From CAVTWD01 sp963738325 (GTDB lineage Bacteria > Actinomycetota > Acidimicrobiia > Acidimicrobiales > Ilumatobacteraceae), in contig CAVTWD010000001.1 in NCBI GenBank assembly GCA_963738325.1, positions 620,001 through 684,000 on the forward strand: a DNA stretch of 64,000 nucleotides. Direction: 5' to 3'. The translations under genes were made by a program, and so were the position numbers. The notes below the pieces were generated by a model. The model did no database searches, was not told the origin of the DNA, and saw only the letters and a program-made list of their open reading frames with translations. Below, in pieces: positions 49,730 through 59,270 of this stretch (the first letter of the stretch is position 1; every line of letters starts with the position of its first letter).

Positions 49730-50790
49730 CGATAGACGACGACGTTGTTTCCGCGAGCATCGAAGTACATCGACGGATCGCCAGCGGGGAGCGCGCCTGC
49801 CCGAGGCTGTCTTGCAACGGGCCCTCGTACTGGGCCGAACCATCGGCCCCACCCAGTACACGACGTGAAGATGCCCGTCGCTGCCGCGGTAGGCGACCTG
49901 ATGGGTGTTCGTCGCCGGATTGAACGTGCCGACGGGATCGCCGGCGGCGTTGGGGGAACGCGCGGCACCGGGCATGACGTCGTCATGCCCGGTGCCGCCG
50001 TCCAGCGGGTAGAAGCTGTGCACATGCCCGTCGTCGCCCCCGAAACAGCGTGATCTGCTGATGGGCCACCGTGTCGAGGTAGGAGTACGGATTCCCCGCG
50101 GCCGTGGGCCCGTGGGCGACATCGGTGAGATTGCCTGTGCCTTTCACTCCCGCGACGTCCCGCCAGAGTTCGATCAGTGGTCCCCTGGTGTCCCGGTACA
50201 CGATGTCCTGCATGCCGGATGCCGGGTCCATGCACACGGTGGGCGCGCCGGTGGCGGGCGGGGAGGTGAACAGCGGATCGTGCGATCGGCGCACGGCCAG
50301 CCAGCCCGTTGTCGCGGGGTCGACACCGAGGATCTCGCCGAAGAGCGAGTAGTCCTCCTGGGCGACATGATTCCCCTGGCTGTCCACAGCGATGCGCCGG
50401 AACCGCTGCGAGATCTCAAAGTCCTTCCACGGGTCGACTCCGAAGGCGACGTAGAACAGCTCCGAGCCGATCTCCACATCAGGCCAGAAGCATGCCTCCG
50501 CGTTGTGACGCGGCCTCGATCGCGGATTTGACCGCCGCCCGCACGTTCGCCTTGAGGTCGCTGATCCTTTCTCGAGGCGGGTTCAGCTGTATCGGCGTGA
50601 GCGTCGGGATGATCTCGTTGATGCCGGCCACCAGGGCGTCGTCGAGGGCGGCGTGCCCGACCTCGGCGGCGGCGTCCGTGACACGGTTCTCCTCCATCAA
50701 CACAGTCACCACGCCCACCGCGCCACCATTGAGTGTTGCCTTGCCGCCCAGAACGGCTCGGGCTCGCTCGGTCACTTGGACGGGTGCCAT
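49726..50790 (-). CDS. Uncharacterised protein with PLL-like lectin repeats, frameshifted
   Basis: Frames joined near 50495, 50040 and 49810 give a ~350-residue protein. The N-terminal part (TERARAVLGGKATLNGGAVG, ANVRAAVKSAIEAASQR) and the middle (ELFYVAFGVDPWKDFEISQR) are not recognised. The C-terminal ~170 residues contain three repeats of PLL/tectonin-like pattern: AAGNPYSYLDTVAHQQITLF, DPVGTFNPATNTHQVAYRGS and GDPSMYFDARGNNVVVYR. Each gives a GDP..YR-x-DGH-V turn, as in sugar-binding beta-propellers. The series stops at 49726, mid-propeller, overlapping the convergent ligase gene. It starts 15 bp from the BTAD gene on the other strand. Confidence 0.5.
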
Positions 50791-50804
50791 CTCGAAGGCG
50801 AACG

Positions 50805-52829
50805 GTGCGGGTGAGCCTGCTCGGGCCGCTGCGAGTGGAGATGGAGTCGGGCGAGGTCGCCGTTGCCGCCGTCAGGAACGGTCGCTGCTGGCGGTGCTCG
50901 CGTTGAAGCAAACACTGGTCTCGCTCGATCACCTCTACTGCCACGACGAGTCGGTACGTGTCGAACCTCCGCCGCGCGCTGGGCTCCGACGTGGTCGTCA
51001 CCGAGGCGACCGGGTACCTCCTTCGAGTTGACTGCGACTCCGTCGATGTTGGCCGCTTCCGCAGGCTCGTCCACGAGGGGGAGGACGCCCTGCGGCGTGG
51101 TTCGATCGATCGGGCACGGGAGAAGCTGGGGGAGTCGGTTGGCCTGTGGCGGGGCGAACTCCTGGGCGGTGTCGCGCCACACAGCAGGCTGGCCGCCGAG
51201 GCAGTTCGCCTCCGCGAGGAGTACCTGACTGCACTCGAAACCCGCATCGGCGCAGACCTGGCCGCTGGCTGCGCCGGTGAGCTGGTGGGGGAGCTGGAGG
51301 CGCTCGTGCGGGAGCATCCGTTCCGCGAGCGGCTGTGGGTTCACCTGATCACGGCCCTGTACCGGGGCGGCCGGCAAGCGGACGCGCTGGCCGCGTACGC
51401 CCGCGCTCGCACTGTCCTGCGTGAGGAACTCGGGCTCGAACCCGGCGGCGAGCTCCGTCGCGTGGAGCGGGCGGTCCTCGAGCACGATCAATCGCTCGAA
51501 GCGTCATCGGTTTGTCCAACGCCGCCGGCACGGACCGTTGCGATCACCCGACCACCAGTCCGGTACGCGACGTCGCCCGACGGTGTCCACGTTGCGTACC
51601 GGATCGTGGGGGACGGGCCCGTGGACGTGATCGCCGTCCCGGGTTTCGTGTCGCACCTGGACATGTGGTGGGACGCGCCAACGGACCACCTCGTGCGCCG
51701 CCTTGGCTCGTTCAGCCGCCTCATCTTGTTCGACAAGCGGGGGATGGGACTCTCGGACCGACCGTCGGTCATCGACGTCGAGCACTGGGTCGACGACACA
51801 CTGGCCGTCCTCGACGCCGCCGGTTCGGAGCGCGCCGTGATCCTCGGGATCTCTGCGGGCGCGCCAACCGCGGCGCTCTTCGCGGCGATCCACCCGAACC
51901 GGACGCGCGAGCTGATCCTGTACGGCGGCTTCGCCCGCTTCCTCGCGGGCGACGCCTACGAGCCCGGCTACGACCGGCGCACGGCTGAGGCGTTGATCGA
52001 CAGGATGCACAGCCGGTGGGGTACCGGGACGGGCATGGCCGGGCTCGCCCCTAGCCTCGAGCACGATCCCGCGGCCCGGGCGTTCTGGGCACGCTGCCAG
52101 GCATTAGCTGCGAGCCCAGCGGCGGCCGCGGCGTTCCTGCGGGCCCTCGTGGAGATCGACGTCCGGGCCGCCCTACCAACCATCACGAGCCCGACGTTGA
52201 TACTGCATGCCACCCGCGACATCGCTGTGCCCATCGAGGCGGCGCGGTCGTGCCGCGACCTGATCCCCGGGGCCGAGCTCGTGGAGCTCGACAGCGACAT
52301 CCACCTGATCTGGCTCTCGGACGTGGTGGGTGAGATCACCGCGCAGATCGAGAGGTTCGTTGGTCGCACCGTCCCGTCGCTCGCCGAGCTCGACCGGGCG
52401 CTCGCTACCGTGCTGGCCGTCGCGGTACGGCCTCCTCACCGCTGGCCCGACGAGACGTTCCGTTCCACCATCGAACGGTGGCGGGGCCGGGCGGCCCGAA
52501 CGTCAGGCCTGGCCACCTTCGACGGGCCCGCCCGGGCACTCAGGTGCGCCCGGGAGGTGCTCACCGAACTGGAGGCCCATGGACACGACGTCGGCGCGGC
52601 GATCCACAGCGGAGAGTGCGGTGTCGCCGGCGGAGATGCACATGGGCTTGCCGTGGACATCGCCCGCCAACTCGCGGGCGATGCCGAACCCGGCGAGATT
52701 CTGGTGTCGCAAACGGTGCGCGACCTGCTGGTCGGCTCCACCATCCGGCTCCAGGCCCGAGTCCGTCGGAGGTTCGACGGCGTCCCCGGTGAATGGGACG
52801 TGTTCAGCGTCGTTCCCGACGAACCGTGA
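50805..52829 (+). CDS. BTAD regulator domain - alpha/beta hydrolase - degenerate cyclase domain fusion
   Basis: The head RVSLLGPLRVEMESGEVAVA is an OmpR-like DNA-binding domain start. The frame then changes twice (RSLLAVLALKQTLVSLDHL in another frame), and about 25 residues seem missing before VSNLRRALGSDVVVTEATGY. A bacterial transcriptional activation domain follows (ALRRGSIDRAREKLGESVGL, RRVERAVLEHDQ). A hydrolase domain comes next: TSPDGVHVAYRIVGDGPVDV, serine in ILGISAGAPTAALF, acid in LHATRDIAVP, His in SDIHLIWLSD. The last ~130 residues are cyclase-like (TFDGPARALRCAREVLTELE, GEILVSQTVRDLLVGS), but the FTDI metal motif has become LAVAV. Likely a ligand-sensing transcription factor. Confidence 0.75.
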
Positions 52830-52941
52830 GCCGGCGGCCGGGTATCTGCCCGGCCTGACGGGTTGGGGGTGTTCTGGATGCCATTCTGAGGCCGTCCGGG
52901 GCGACGCCGCTCAGTCGTCGACCAACCCGATCGGAGGTGGG

Positions 52942-55404
52942 ATGATCTCGCCTGGTTACACACCGATTCCTGACTGGTTCTCGTGGGAGAACGACGGAGG
53001 AGACGTCGCGGTTGCCGATGTCACGGGCAGCGGCACCCTCGACTTGGTCGTGTTCATGATCGACGCTCCACCTGGGCAGAACCAGGGCAAGTATCGCCTC
53101 GGGCGCGACCTCGACGCGGGTGGGAACGTCACCGGAGGGTGGACCCCCTGGATCGACGTCCCCGACTGGTTCTCGTGGGAGAACCAGGGTGGCGGAGTGG
53201 CCGTCGCGGATGTCACCGGCAACGGCACCCTCGACCTGGTCGTGTTCATGATCGACAGCGCACCACAGCAGAACCAGGGCGTGTATCGCCTCGGGCGCGA
53301 CCTCGATGGGGGTGGGAACGTGACCGGAGGGTGGACCCCCTGGATCGACGTCCCTGATTGGTTCTCGTGGGAGAACCAGGGTGGCGGAGTGGCCGTCGCG
53401 GATGTCACCGGCAACGGCACCCTCGACCTGGTCGTGTTCATGATCGACAGCGCACCACAGCAGAACCAGGCCAAGTTCCGTGTGGGTAGGAACCTCGATG
53501 CGGCTGGGAACGTCACCGGCGGATGGAGCCTGTGGCAGGACGTCCCCGACTGGTTCACGTGGGACAACGCCGGAGGCGGCGTAGCGGTCGCCGACGTGAG
53601 CGGTAACGGCACGGGCGACGTGGTCGTGTTCGGGATCGACAACTCCGCCACCCAGAACCAGGCGTTCTACCGGATCGGGCTCGACCTCGACGGCAACGGC
53701 CAGATCATCGGCGACTGGTCCAGCCTCCTCGGCGTGAACAACTGGTTCTCCTGGGACAACCAGTACGGAGGCATCGCGGTGGCACGTCTCGGCGGGGGCG
53801 CGCCCATGCTCTTCGTAATGGGCATCGACCACGATGCCGCCGGCAATCTCGGGTTCTACACCGTCGTCGCGCTCGCCGAAGACCCTCCCACCCACGGACG
53901 ATGGGAGCTGCTCCCGTACTTCTCCGAGGTCTTACCCATCCACGCCGCGCTGCTCCACTCCGGCAACGTGCTGTTCGCCGCGGGGTCCGGGAACAACCCG
54001 GTCCGGGTCGCCGCCGCCGACTTCGGTGACGTCGCCCACCACATGTACACCAGCGTCGTCTGGGACCCCAACGCCCCCGACGGAGGCTTCCAGCATCCCG
54101 CCACGCTCAGGCGCGCCAACGGTCACCCGTTCGACTTCTTCTGCGGTGGCCACAGCTTCCTCGCCGACGGGTCGCTGCTGTTCGCGGGAGGCAACCTCGG
54201 CTACAACTACGGCGACAACCTGGGTCTGCGGGAGTCGGCCACGTTCGACCCGATCGCCGCGACGTGGACGATGCGAACGCCCATGGAACACGGCCGCTGG
54301 TATCCCACTTTGCTGACACTGGCCGACGGCGGCGTGCTGGCGGTCAGCGGGAAGAACGACACCGACGGCGGGCTCAACCTGCAGCTCGAGACCTACGACC
54401 CGCAGACCCACGCGTGGACGCCGCACCCGCCGCCGAACGACCCGCAGTTCACCGGCCTGCCGTACTACGCCCACCTGTTCCTCCTTGCCGACGGCCGCCT
54501 GTTCTTCAGCGGGGGGCGCATGGACGATGGCGACTCCGCCCAGCAAGCTGGCATCATCGACCTCGCCCACGGCACGTTCCTACCCGTCGCCGCCCACCAG
54601 GACAGCCGGGTGCGCAATCAGTCCTCGAGCGTGCTCCTCGCGCCGGCCCAATCCCAGCAGGTCATGCTGATCGGCGGCGGTCCCGCCGACGACAACACCA
54701 GCGCCACGGGCATCACCGAGATCGTCGACTTCACCGCCTTTACGCCCACCTACGACTTGGCGATGCCGCTCAGCCTGCCCCGCATCCACCTCAACGCCGT
54801 GTTGCTGCCAGACCGCACCGTGTTCGTGAGCGGAGGCGCGATCGCCCATGAAGTACAGCAGGTGCCTCCCATCGCCCGGCTCCAGTCAGAGATCTACGAC
54901 CCCGAGACCGGTGCCTGGCGGCCTGGGGCCGCGGCAAGCGTCATCCGCATGTACCACTCTGTCGCCCTGCTCTTGCCCGACGGTCGAGTGGCCACCGCCT
55001 GCGGGAACCCGCCGCCGTACGGCCACCAGGCACCCTGGCTGCCACCCCAGCCCAACGAGGAGATGCGTCTCGAGCTGTACAGCCCGCCCTATCTGTTCGC
55101 CGGCCCTCGACCGACGATCGGCGCGGTCCCGGCCGAATGGCAGCGCGGCACCGCCGTCGCCGTCCCCTGCGACGACCCGGCGCACGTCCGATGGGCACAG
55201 CTCATTCGCCCCGGGGTCACGACGCACGCCTTCGACTGCGCGCAGCGCCTCGTCGACCTGCCCATCACCGCCAGCGACGCGACAACGGTGACGGTCGGTG
55301 TGCCCGGCGCGGCCACGCTGCTCCCACCCGGGTGGTACATGCTCACCATCGTGAACCAGGCGAGGGTGCCGTCGACGGCCACCTGGGTCCACCTCCCGTC
55401 GTGA
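52942..55404 (+). CDS. FG-GAP repeat and galactose-oxidase-like beta-propeller protein
   Basis: An uninterrupted 820-residue protein. Five repeats of about 62-64 residues open it, each starting PDWFSWEN or similar and containing VAVADVTGNGTLDLVVFMID (FG-GAP/VCBS-like calcium-loop repeats, DVTGNGTLD). Then comes a kelch-type propeller of galactose oxidase/glyoxal oxidase kind (HSFLADGSLLFAGGN, WYPTLLTLADGGVLAVSG), and a C-terminal DUF1929 E-set domain (LELYSPPYLFAGPRPTIGAV). The copper ligand pattern of a true oxidase was not confirmed. ATG 52942 has GGAGGTGGG upstream, and no signal peptide is visible. It leads the 53-59 kb cluster. Confidence 0.85.
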   Translation: MISPGYTPIPDWFSWENDGGDVAVADVTGSGTLDLVVFMIDAPPGQNQGKYRLGRDLDAGGNVTGGWTPWIDVPDWFSWENQGGGVAVADVTGNGTLDLVVFMIDSAPQQNQGVYRLGRDLDGGGNVTGGWTPWIDVPDWFSWENQGGGVAVADVTGNGTLDLVVFMIDSAPQQNQAKFRVGRNLDAAGNVTGGWSLWQDVPDWFTWDNAGGGVAVADVSGNGTGDVVVFGIDNSATQNQAFYRIGLDLDGNGQIIGDWSSLLGVNNWFSWDNQYGGIAVARLGGGAPMLFVMGIDHDAAGNLGFYTVVALAEDPPTHGRWELLPYFSEVLPIHAALLHSGNVLFAAGSGNNPVRVAAADFGDVAHHMYTSVVWDPNAPDGGFQHPATLRRANGHPFDFFCGGHSFLADGSLLFAGGNLGYNYGDNLGLRESATFDPIAATWTMRTPMEHGRWYPTLLTLADGGVLAVSGKNDTDGGLNLQLETYDPQTHAWTPHPPPNDPQFTGLPYYAHLFLLADGRLFFSGGRMDDGDSAQQAGIIDLAHGTFLPVAAHQDSRVRNQSSSVLLAPAQSQQVMLIGGGPADDNTSATGITEIVDFTAFTPTYDLAMPLSLPRIHLNAVLLPDRTVFVSGGAIAHEVQQVPPIARLQSEIYDPETGAWRPGAAASVIRMYHSVALLLPDGRVATACGNPPPYGHQAPWLPPQPNEEMRLELYSPPYLFAGPRPTIGAVPAEWQRGTAVAVPCDDPAHVRWAQLIRPGVTTHAFDCAQRLVDLPITASDATTVTVGVPGAATLLPPGWYMLTIVNQARVPSTATWVHLPS
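53141..53524 (+). repeat. Two near-identical 192-bp repeats within the propeller gene
   Basis: The segments starting at 53141 and 53333 match almost exactly for about 140 bases (two differences, in the codons for the PDW region) and encode the 64-residue unit that starts WIDVPDWFSWENQ. The neighbouring units, from 52966 and after 53524, are clearly diverged. The near-identity at DNA level implies recent duplication or gene conversion in a repeat gene. Confidence 0.85.
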
Positions 55405-55418
55405 GACTCGTCTCGGTC

Positions 55419-55452
55419 GGCTCCCCGGCGGAGCTGAGCCTCGCCGGGGGCC
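55419..55452 (+). terminator. Hairpin after the propeller gene
   Basis: The stem CCCCGGCG (55423-55430) pairs with CGCCGGGG (55442-55449) around an 11-nt loop and can extend on the outside. It begins about 15 bases after the stop of the FG-GAP/galactose-oxidase-like gene, so it may end that transcript before the next gene at 55654. Confidence 0.45.
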
Positions 55453-55653
55453 TCCCCCCGAATAGTGGAGAGCACGGGGCTGGCACGACCCGGTCGGCTG
55501 GGTAGCCGCCGCCGGCGACGGTTCAGGTGGTTTGACCCGGCTCGGGCCTGGACCCCCGCGCACTCGGACCGGCACACTCGCCAGCGCGTGTACGTTCCGC
55601 GGGAGCGGCCTCGATCCTCGTCGTCTGCAACCGGCCGCCCTGGGGGTGTGTGA

Positions 55654-55914
55654 ATGCCCGACCGACCGGGTGTCGAGGAGCCCGAGCCGCGGAGAGATCG
55701 CGCGGCCGAGCGACGCCGCGAGTTCGAGCGTGCCCGCGGCCTTCCTCCCGAGGAGATGGCCCGCCCCGAAGACGAGGCGGGCTCCATCGAGGAAGGGCTG
55801 TGCACCGTTCGGGACAGTGAGGCCTCCCGCGATCGCGAGACGACGAACGCGCCGGAGCCCGAACCGGACCCGGGTTCGACACTGCATCAAAGACCGACAT
55901 CCGAGGAGGACTGA
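55654..55914 (+). CDS. Small highly charged protein coupled to the BNR propeller gene
   Basis: An 86-residue acidic and basic protein without hydrophobic core (RRDRAAERRREFERARGLPP, EEMARPEDEAGSIEEGL), predicted disordered or helical. The TGA at 55912-55914 overlaps the ATG of the next gene (TGATG), so they are translated together. No homologue recognised. It may be a chaperone or export partner for the large protein, but this is guesswork from coupling. Confidence 0.5.
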   Translation: MPDRPGVEEPEPRRDRAAERRREFERARGLPPEEMARPEDEAGSIEEGLCTVRDSEASRDRETTNAPEPEPDPGSTLHQRPTSEED

Positions 55915-58383
55915 TGCAGGAGACCGCTGCCGTTCCCCGGCCCGAGAGGCCCCGCCCAGAGGGCGGCAAGGCTTTTGCCCGACTGCTGCAGTTCGAGCAG
56001 GCCCGCTCGGGAGCCGGTGCGGCCGGAGACTCCGCTGACGGCGCGATTGGCAGGCCAGGCCGTGCGGCTCGAACTCGCGCCGCACACGGACGCGCCTTCA
56101 CCTCAGCAGAGGTCGCGGTCGCGGCGACAGCCATCGCGGACGAGTACGCCGCGATCGCCACGACCTTGGCCAACGCTCCGAGCCTCGGGGCGTCGGCTTG
56201 GAGGTGGCTCGGTCCGACCTTCATGCCGAATGGGCAGACGTACGGTTCGGCGAGAGTCGACGTCGTCGGCCGCGTCAGCGCCATCGCCGTGGATCCCTCC
56301 AACTCCGCGCACCTGTTGGTCGGGGCCGCGGGCGGCGGCGTGTGGCAGTCGTTCGACAGCGGCGCGACATGGTCGCCCCGCACCGACAACGCGCCCACGC
56401 TCACCATCGGAGCGATCGCCTTCGATCCAGCCCACCCCGCCACCGTGTATGTGGGTACGGGCGAGGGAAACTGGTACTCCCGATGGGGTGCCGGGGTGCT
56501 GCGCTCCACCGATGGCGGAACGACCTTCGCCCTGCTCGCCGGTGCACCCTTCGTGGGCCAGGGCTTCTTCGATCTCGTCGTCGATCCGGCGCACAGCAAC
56601 CGTCTCTTCGCGGCCACCAACGGCGGCGTCTACCGGTCGACGGACAGCGGCGCGACGTGGGCGAATGTCGTTCGCGGCGGGCTGCTGGGATCTGTCCGTG
56701 GTACCGCGCAGCGGCCACATCGAAGTGCTCGCGGCCTGCGTCGACGGCATCCACCTCTCGACGAACGGGGGTGCGAGCTTCAGCAAGGTGAGCCTGCCGG
56801 GCGCACCCGCAGGCTGGGACCGGCTGGCCGTGTCGCATGCTCCCTCCCAGGTTGGGGTGGCCCACGCCTGGGGCGCCTCAGGCTCGACCGCGTACTTCTA
56901 CCGGCGAGCCGGCGGAGCCGGAGCCTGGACGGCACAGACCGTGCCGGCCAACGATACGGGCCAGGCCTGGTACGACTGGTTCTGCGCCACGGCGCCGGAC
57001 ACCCCCGACCGGGTCTACCTCGGCGCCATCCACGCCTACCGGGGCGAGCGCAGTGGCAGCACCTGGACGTGGGAGAACATCTCATCTCGTACGACCGGCG
57101 ACAGCATTCACCCCGACCAGCACACGATCGCTTTCGACCCTGCCCTCCCCGACACGGTGTACGTCGGCAACGACGGCGGCCTGTTCCGCTCGCCCGACCG
57201 CGGCGTGACGTGGGCTGCGTTGAACCGGGGCCTGGGGATCACCGAGGTCGAGTACATCGCTCAACGGTATGGGACCACTCGCTTTCTCGTCGGTGGCACG
57301 CAGGACAACGGGAGCATGCGGTACATGGGCTCACCGGTTTGGGAGCACGTGGCCGACGGCGATGGCGGCGACTGCGGCGTGAACCGGGCTGATCCCACCC
57401 GGGTGTACCACTCCTACTACGGAATGGGCATGGAGCGTTCGACGTCAGGCGGCGCCTGGGGCACGTTCTCCTGGATCGGCCCCAACGTGCCCACGAACTA
57501 CAGCGCGCTGTTCTACCCGCCGCTCGAGGTGAACGGGTCCACTGTCGCACAGGCCGGACAGAGCCTCTGGGTGTCCCGAGACCAGGGCACCTCGTTCACC
57601 GAGATCCTCCTCCCAGGAGGCGTCGCCACCGCGATGTGCGCCGCCACGGGAGACCGCATCTACGTGGGGACCAGCGGGGGCGCGATCTATCGAGCCGACT
57701 GGAGCGGCTCCGCATGGACGGTTGCCACTCTCACGTCGCCGCGGTCGGCATGGATCAGCGATGTGGCGGTGGACCCGTCCAACGCTTCGCGTGTCTGGGC
57801 GACGAGCACGATGGTCGGCGGAGGCCGCCTGTTCCGGAGCGACAACGGCGGAACGTCTTGGACGGATGTATCGACCGGCCTCCCCAACTTGCCGATCAAC
57901 GCGGTCGAGATCGACAGCGCGAACGGGAATCGGGCCTGGGTGGCCGCCGACCTCGGCGTGTACGAGACCCTGAACGCCGGGGCCACATGGGCCAGCATCA
58001 GCTCTGGGCTTCCCAACTCGCTCGTGACCGACCTCGTCTTCCATCCCTACGCGAGGGCGCTGCGCGCGGGGACTCGCAACCGCGGCGTGTGGGAAGTGGA
58101 TGTCGACGGTCCATTTCAGCCGTGGTGTGGCGTTCAGTGGCACGGCCAGCTGGCCGCGAACCAGACGCTCACATGGTTCACCTTCAACTGGCCGGCCAGC
58201 TGGCACGTGATCTGGACGATCATGCCCACGACGGTGTCGGGCGGCGCCGGTCGTCAGGTCAGCTGGTCGGTGGCGGTGCAGCGGGCGAGCGACGAGTACG
58301 TGACGTACTGGATCACCGTCAGCAACCTCACCGGTGCCACGGTCGAGTTCGACGGCCGGTACTGCGTGCTCAGCCGGTCGTGA
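55914..58383 (+). CDS. BNR/VPS10-like beta-propeller with C-terminal WFTFNWPA domain, frameshifted
   Basis: About 822 residues after correcting a frameshift near 56690. An N-terminal leader without signal peptide (QETAAVPRPERPRPEGG) and a helical stretch precede ~12 Asp-box turns such as SFDSGATWSPRT, RSTDGGTTFALL, RSTDSGATWANV, RSPDRGVTWAAL, RSDNGGTSWTDV and TLNAGATWASIS, a large sortilin-like or double propeller. The last ~80 residues (CGVQWHGQLAANQTLTWFTF, NWPASWHVIWTIMPTT) form a Trp-rich domain that also occurs as the separate next gene. It overlaps the upstream charged-protein gene. Function unknown; a binding or scaffold role is inferred. Confidence 0.78.
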
Positions 58384-58423
58384 TCGGCGTTGATTCGATG
58401 CCCTACGGAGAAAGGACACCTCG

Positions 58424-58675
58424 ATGAGGACGGGAGTGCAATGGACCGGGCACCTGAACCCGAACCAGGTGCAGACCTGGTTCACGTTCAACTGGCCCGC
58501 GACATGGCACGTCGTCTGGTACATGATGCCGACGACACCTAGCGCCGACCGCGAAGTCAACTGGAGCGTCGCCGTGGAGCGCGCATCGAACGACTTCGTG
58601 ACCTATTGGATCACCGTCACCAACATGACCGCGCAACCGATCGACTTCGAAGGTCGGTACGCGGTCCTGAACTAG
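58424..58675 (+). CDS. Free-standing WFTFNWPA-domain protein
   Basis: An 83-residue protein that closely parallels the C-terminal domain of the preceding propeller: GVQWTGHLNPNQVQTWFTFN, WPATWHVVWYMMPTT, VNWSVAVERASNDFVTYWIT and FEGRYAVLN line up with the same segments there. Alternating hydrophobic strands indicate a small beta-sandwich. ATG 58424 is about 17 bases from the GGAGAAAGGA site and 40 bp after the propeller gene. It may assemble with the propeller through domain pairing. No named family was recalled. Confidence 0.8.
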   Translation: MRTGVQWTGHLNPNQVQTWFTFNWPATWHVVWYMMPTTPSADREVNWSVAVERASNDFVTYWITVTNMTAQPIDFEGRYAVLN

Positions 58676-58694
58676 GAAGAGACCGGAGGCGATC

Positions 58695-58925
58695 ATGAAG
58701 GTGACGATCACCGTCGACGACGCCGGGAGCGATGCGACGCAGGTTCGGCTCTCGACGCCAACCGACGTGCGGCCGCCGGGCGGCGGACCGGCGATCTCCG
58801 CCGGCGCGGCCCCCGCCGACCCTGCGGCGCTGACGTCCAGTGTCCAAGGGGGCGAGACATCGGCAGCTGCGGTGCCCATGAGTGTCGGGGAGGCGATTTC
58901 CGCCGGCCCGGCGCCCGAGCTCTAG
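58695..58925 (+). CDS. Small peptide with repeated ISAG-x-AP motif
   Basis: A 76-residue protein with a strong ribosome-binding site (GGAGG before ATG 58695). The first 20 residues (MKVTITVDDAGSDATQVRLS) look like a beta strand pair, and the rest is Ala/Gly/Pro-rich with two similar elements, PAISAGAAPADPA and EAISAGPAPEL. This layout of leader plus repeated low-complexity cores could be a precursor or a linker peptide, but no modifying enzyme is seen. Coding is supported by spacing and the ribosome-binding site rather than homology. Confidence 0.6.
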   Translation: MKVTITVDDAGSDATQVRLSTPTDVRPPGGGPAISAGAAPADPAALTSSVQGGETSAAAVPMSVGEAISAGPAPEL

Positions 58926-58978
58926 CCGACACCGGCACATCCACGCGAGGGAGTTGTCGAGCCAGAGAGGAGATCAGC

Positions 58979-59218
58979 ATGGTTCATCGACAGGTGCGAC
59001 TGCGGTTCTGGATCGAGACCGCTCTCGCAGTGATCGGCGTCGTGCTGGGCGTGTTGACCCTTTTCGTCCGCGATTGGTTCGAGCGCCTTTTCGAGGCCTC
59101 GCCGGACGAGGGAACTGGCGCGTTCGAATGGCTGATCAGCTTCGCGTTCCTCCTCGCCGCGGCCGTGCTGGGTTACCTCGCGCGACGCGAGTGGAGGCGC
59201 GCTCCGGCGCGGGCGTGA
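58979..59218 (+). CDS. Small two-helix membrane protein
   Basis: A 79-residue protein with two hydrophobic segments (WIETALAVIGVVLGVLTLFV and FEWLISFAFLLAAAVLGYLA), separated by a short charged loop (FERLFEASPDEGTG), and an Arg-rich end. It has a good ribosome-binding site (GAGAGGAG) before ATG 58979. It is the last gene of the propeller cluster and could be its membrane partner, though no family or evidence for that link was recognised. Confidence 0.65.
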   Translation: MVHRQVRLRFWIETALAVIGVVLGVLTLFVRDWFERLFEASPDEGTGAFEWLISFAFLLAAAVLGYLARREWRRAPARA

Positions 59219-59270
59219 CCGCGATTCCGTCGGACGGCGGAAATTGGTCAGCGCCGGCGGCAGGGGCCTG

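Noticed and set aside
50772..51491. A 239-codon minus-strand frame opposite the BTAD region
   Set aside because: It is antisense to the conserved BTAD sequence and has no homology.
52966..53860. The repeated segments considered as a mobile element
   Set aside because: They are in-frame propeller repeats within one uninterrupted coding sequence, with no terminal inverted repeats or transposase.
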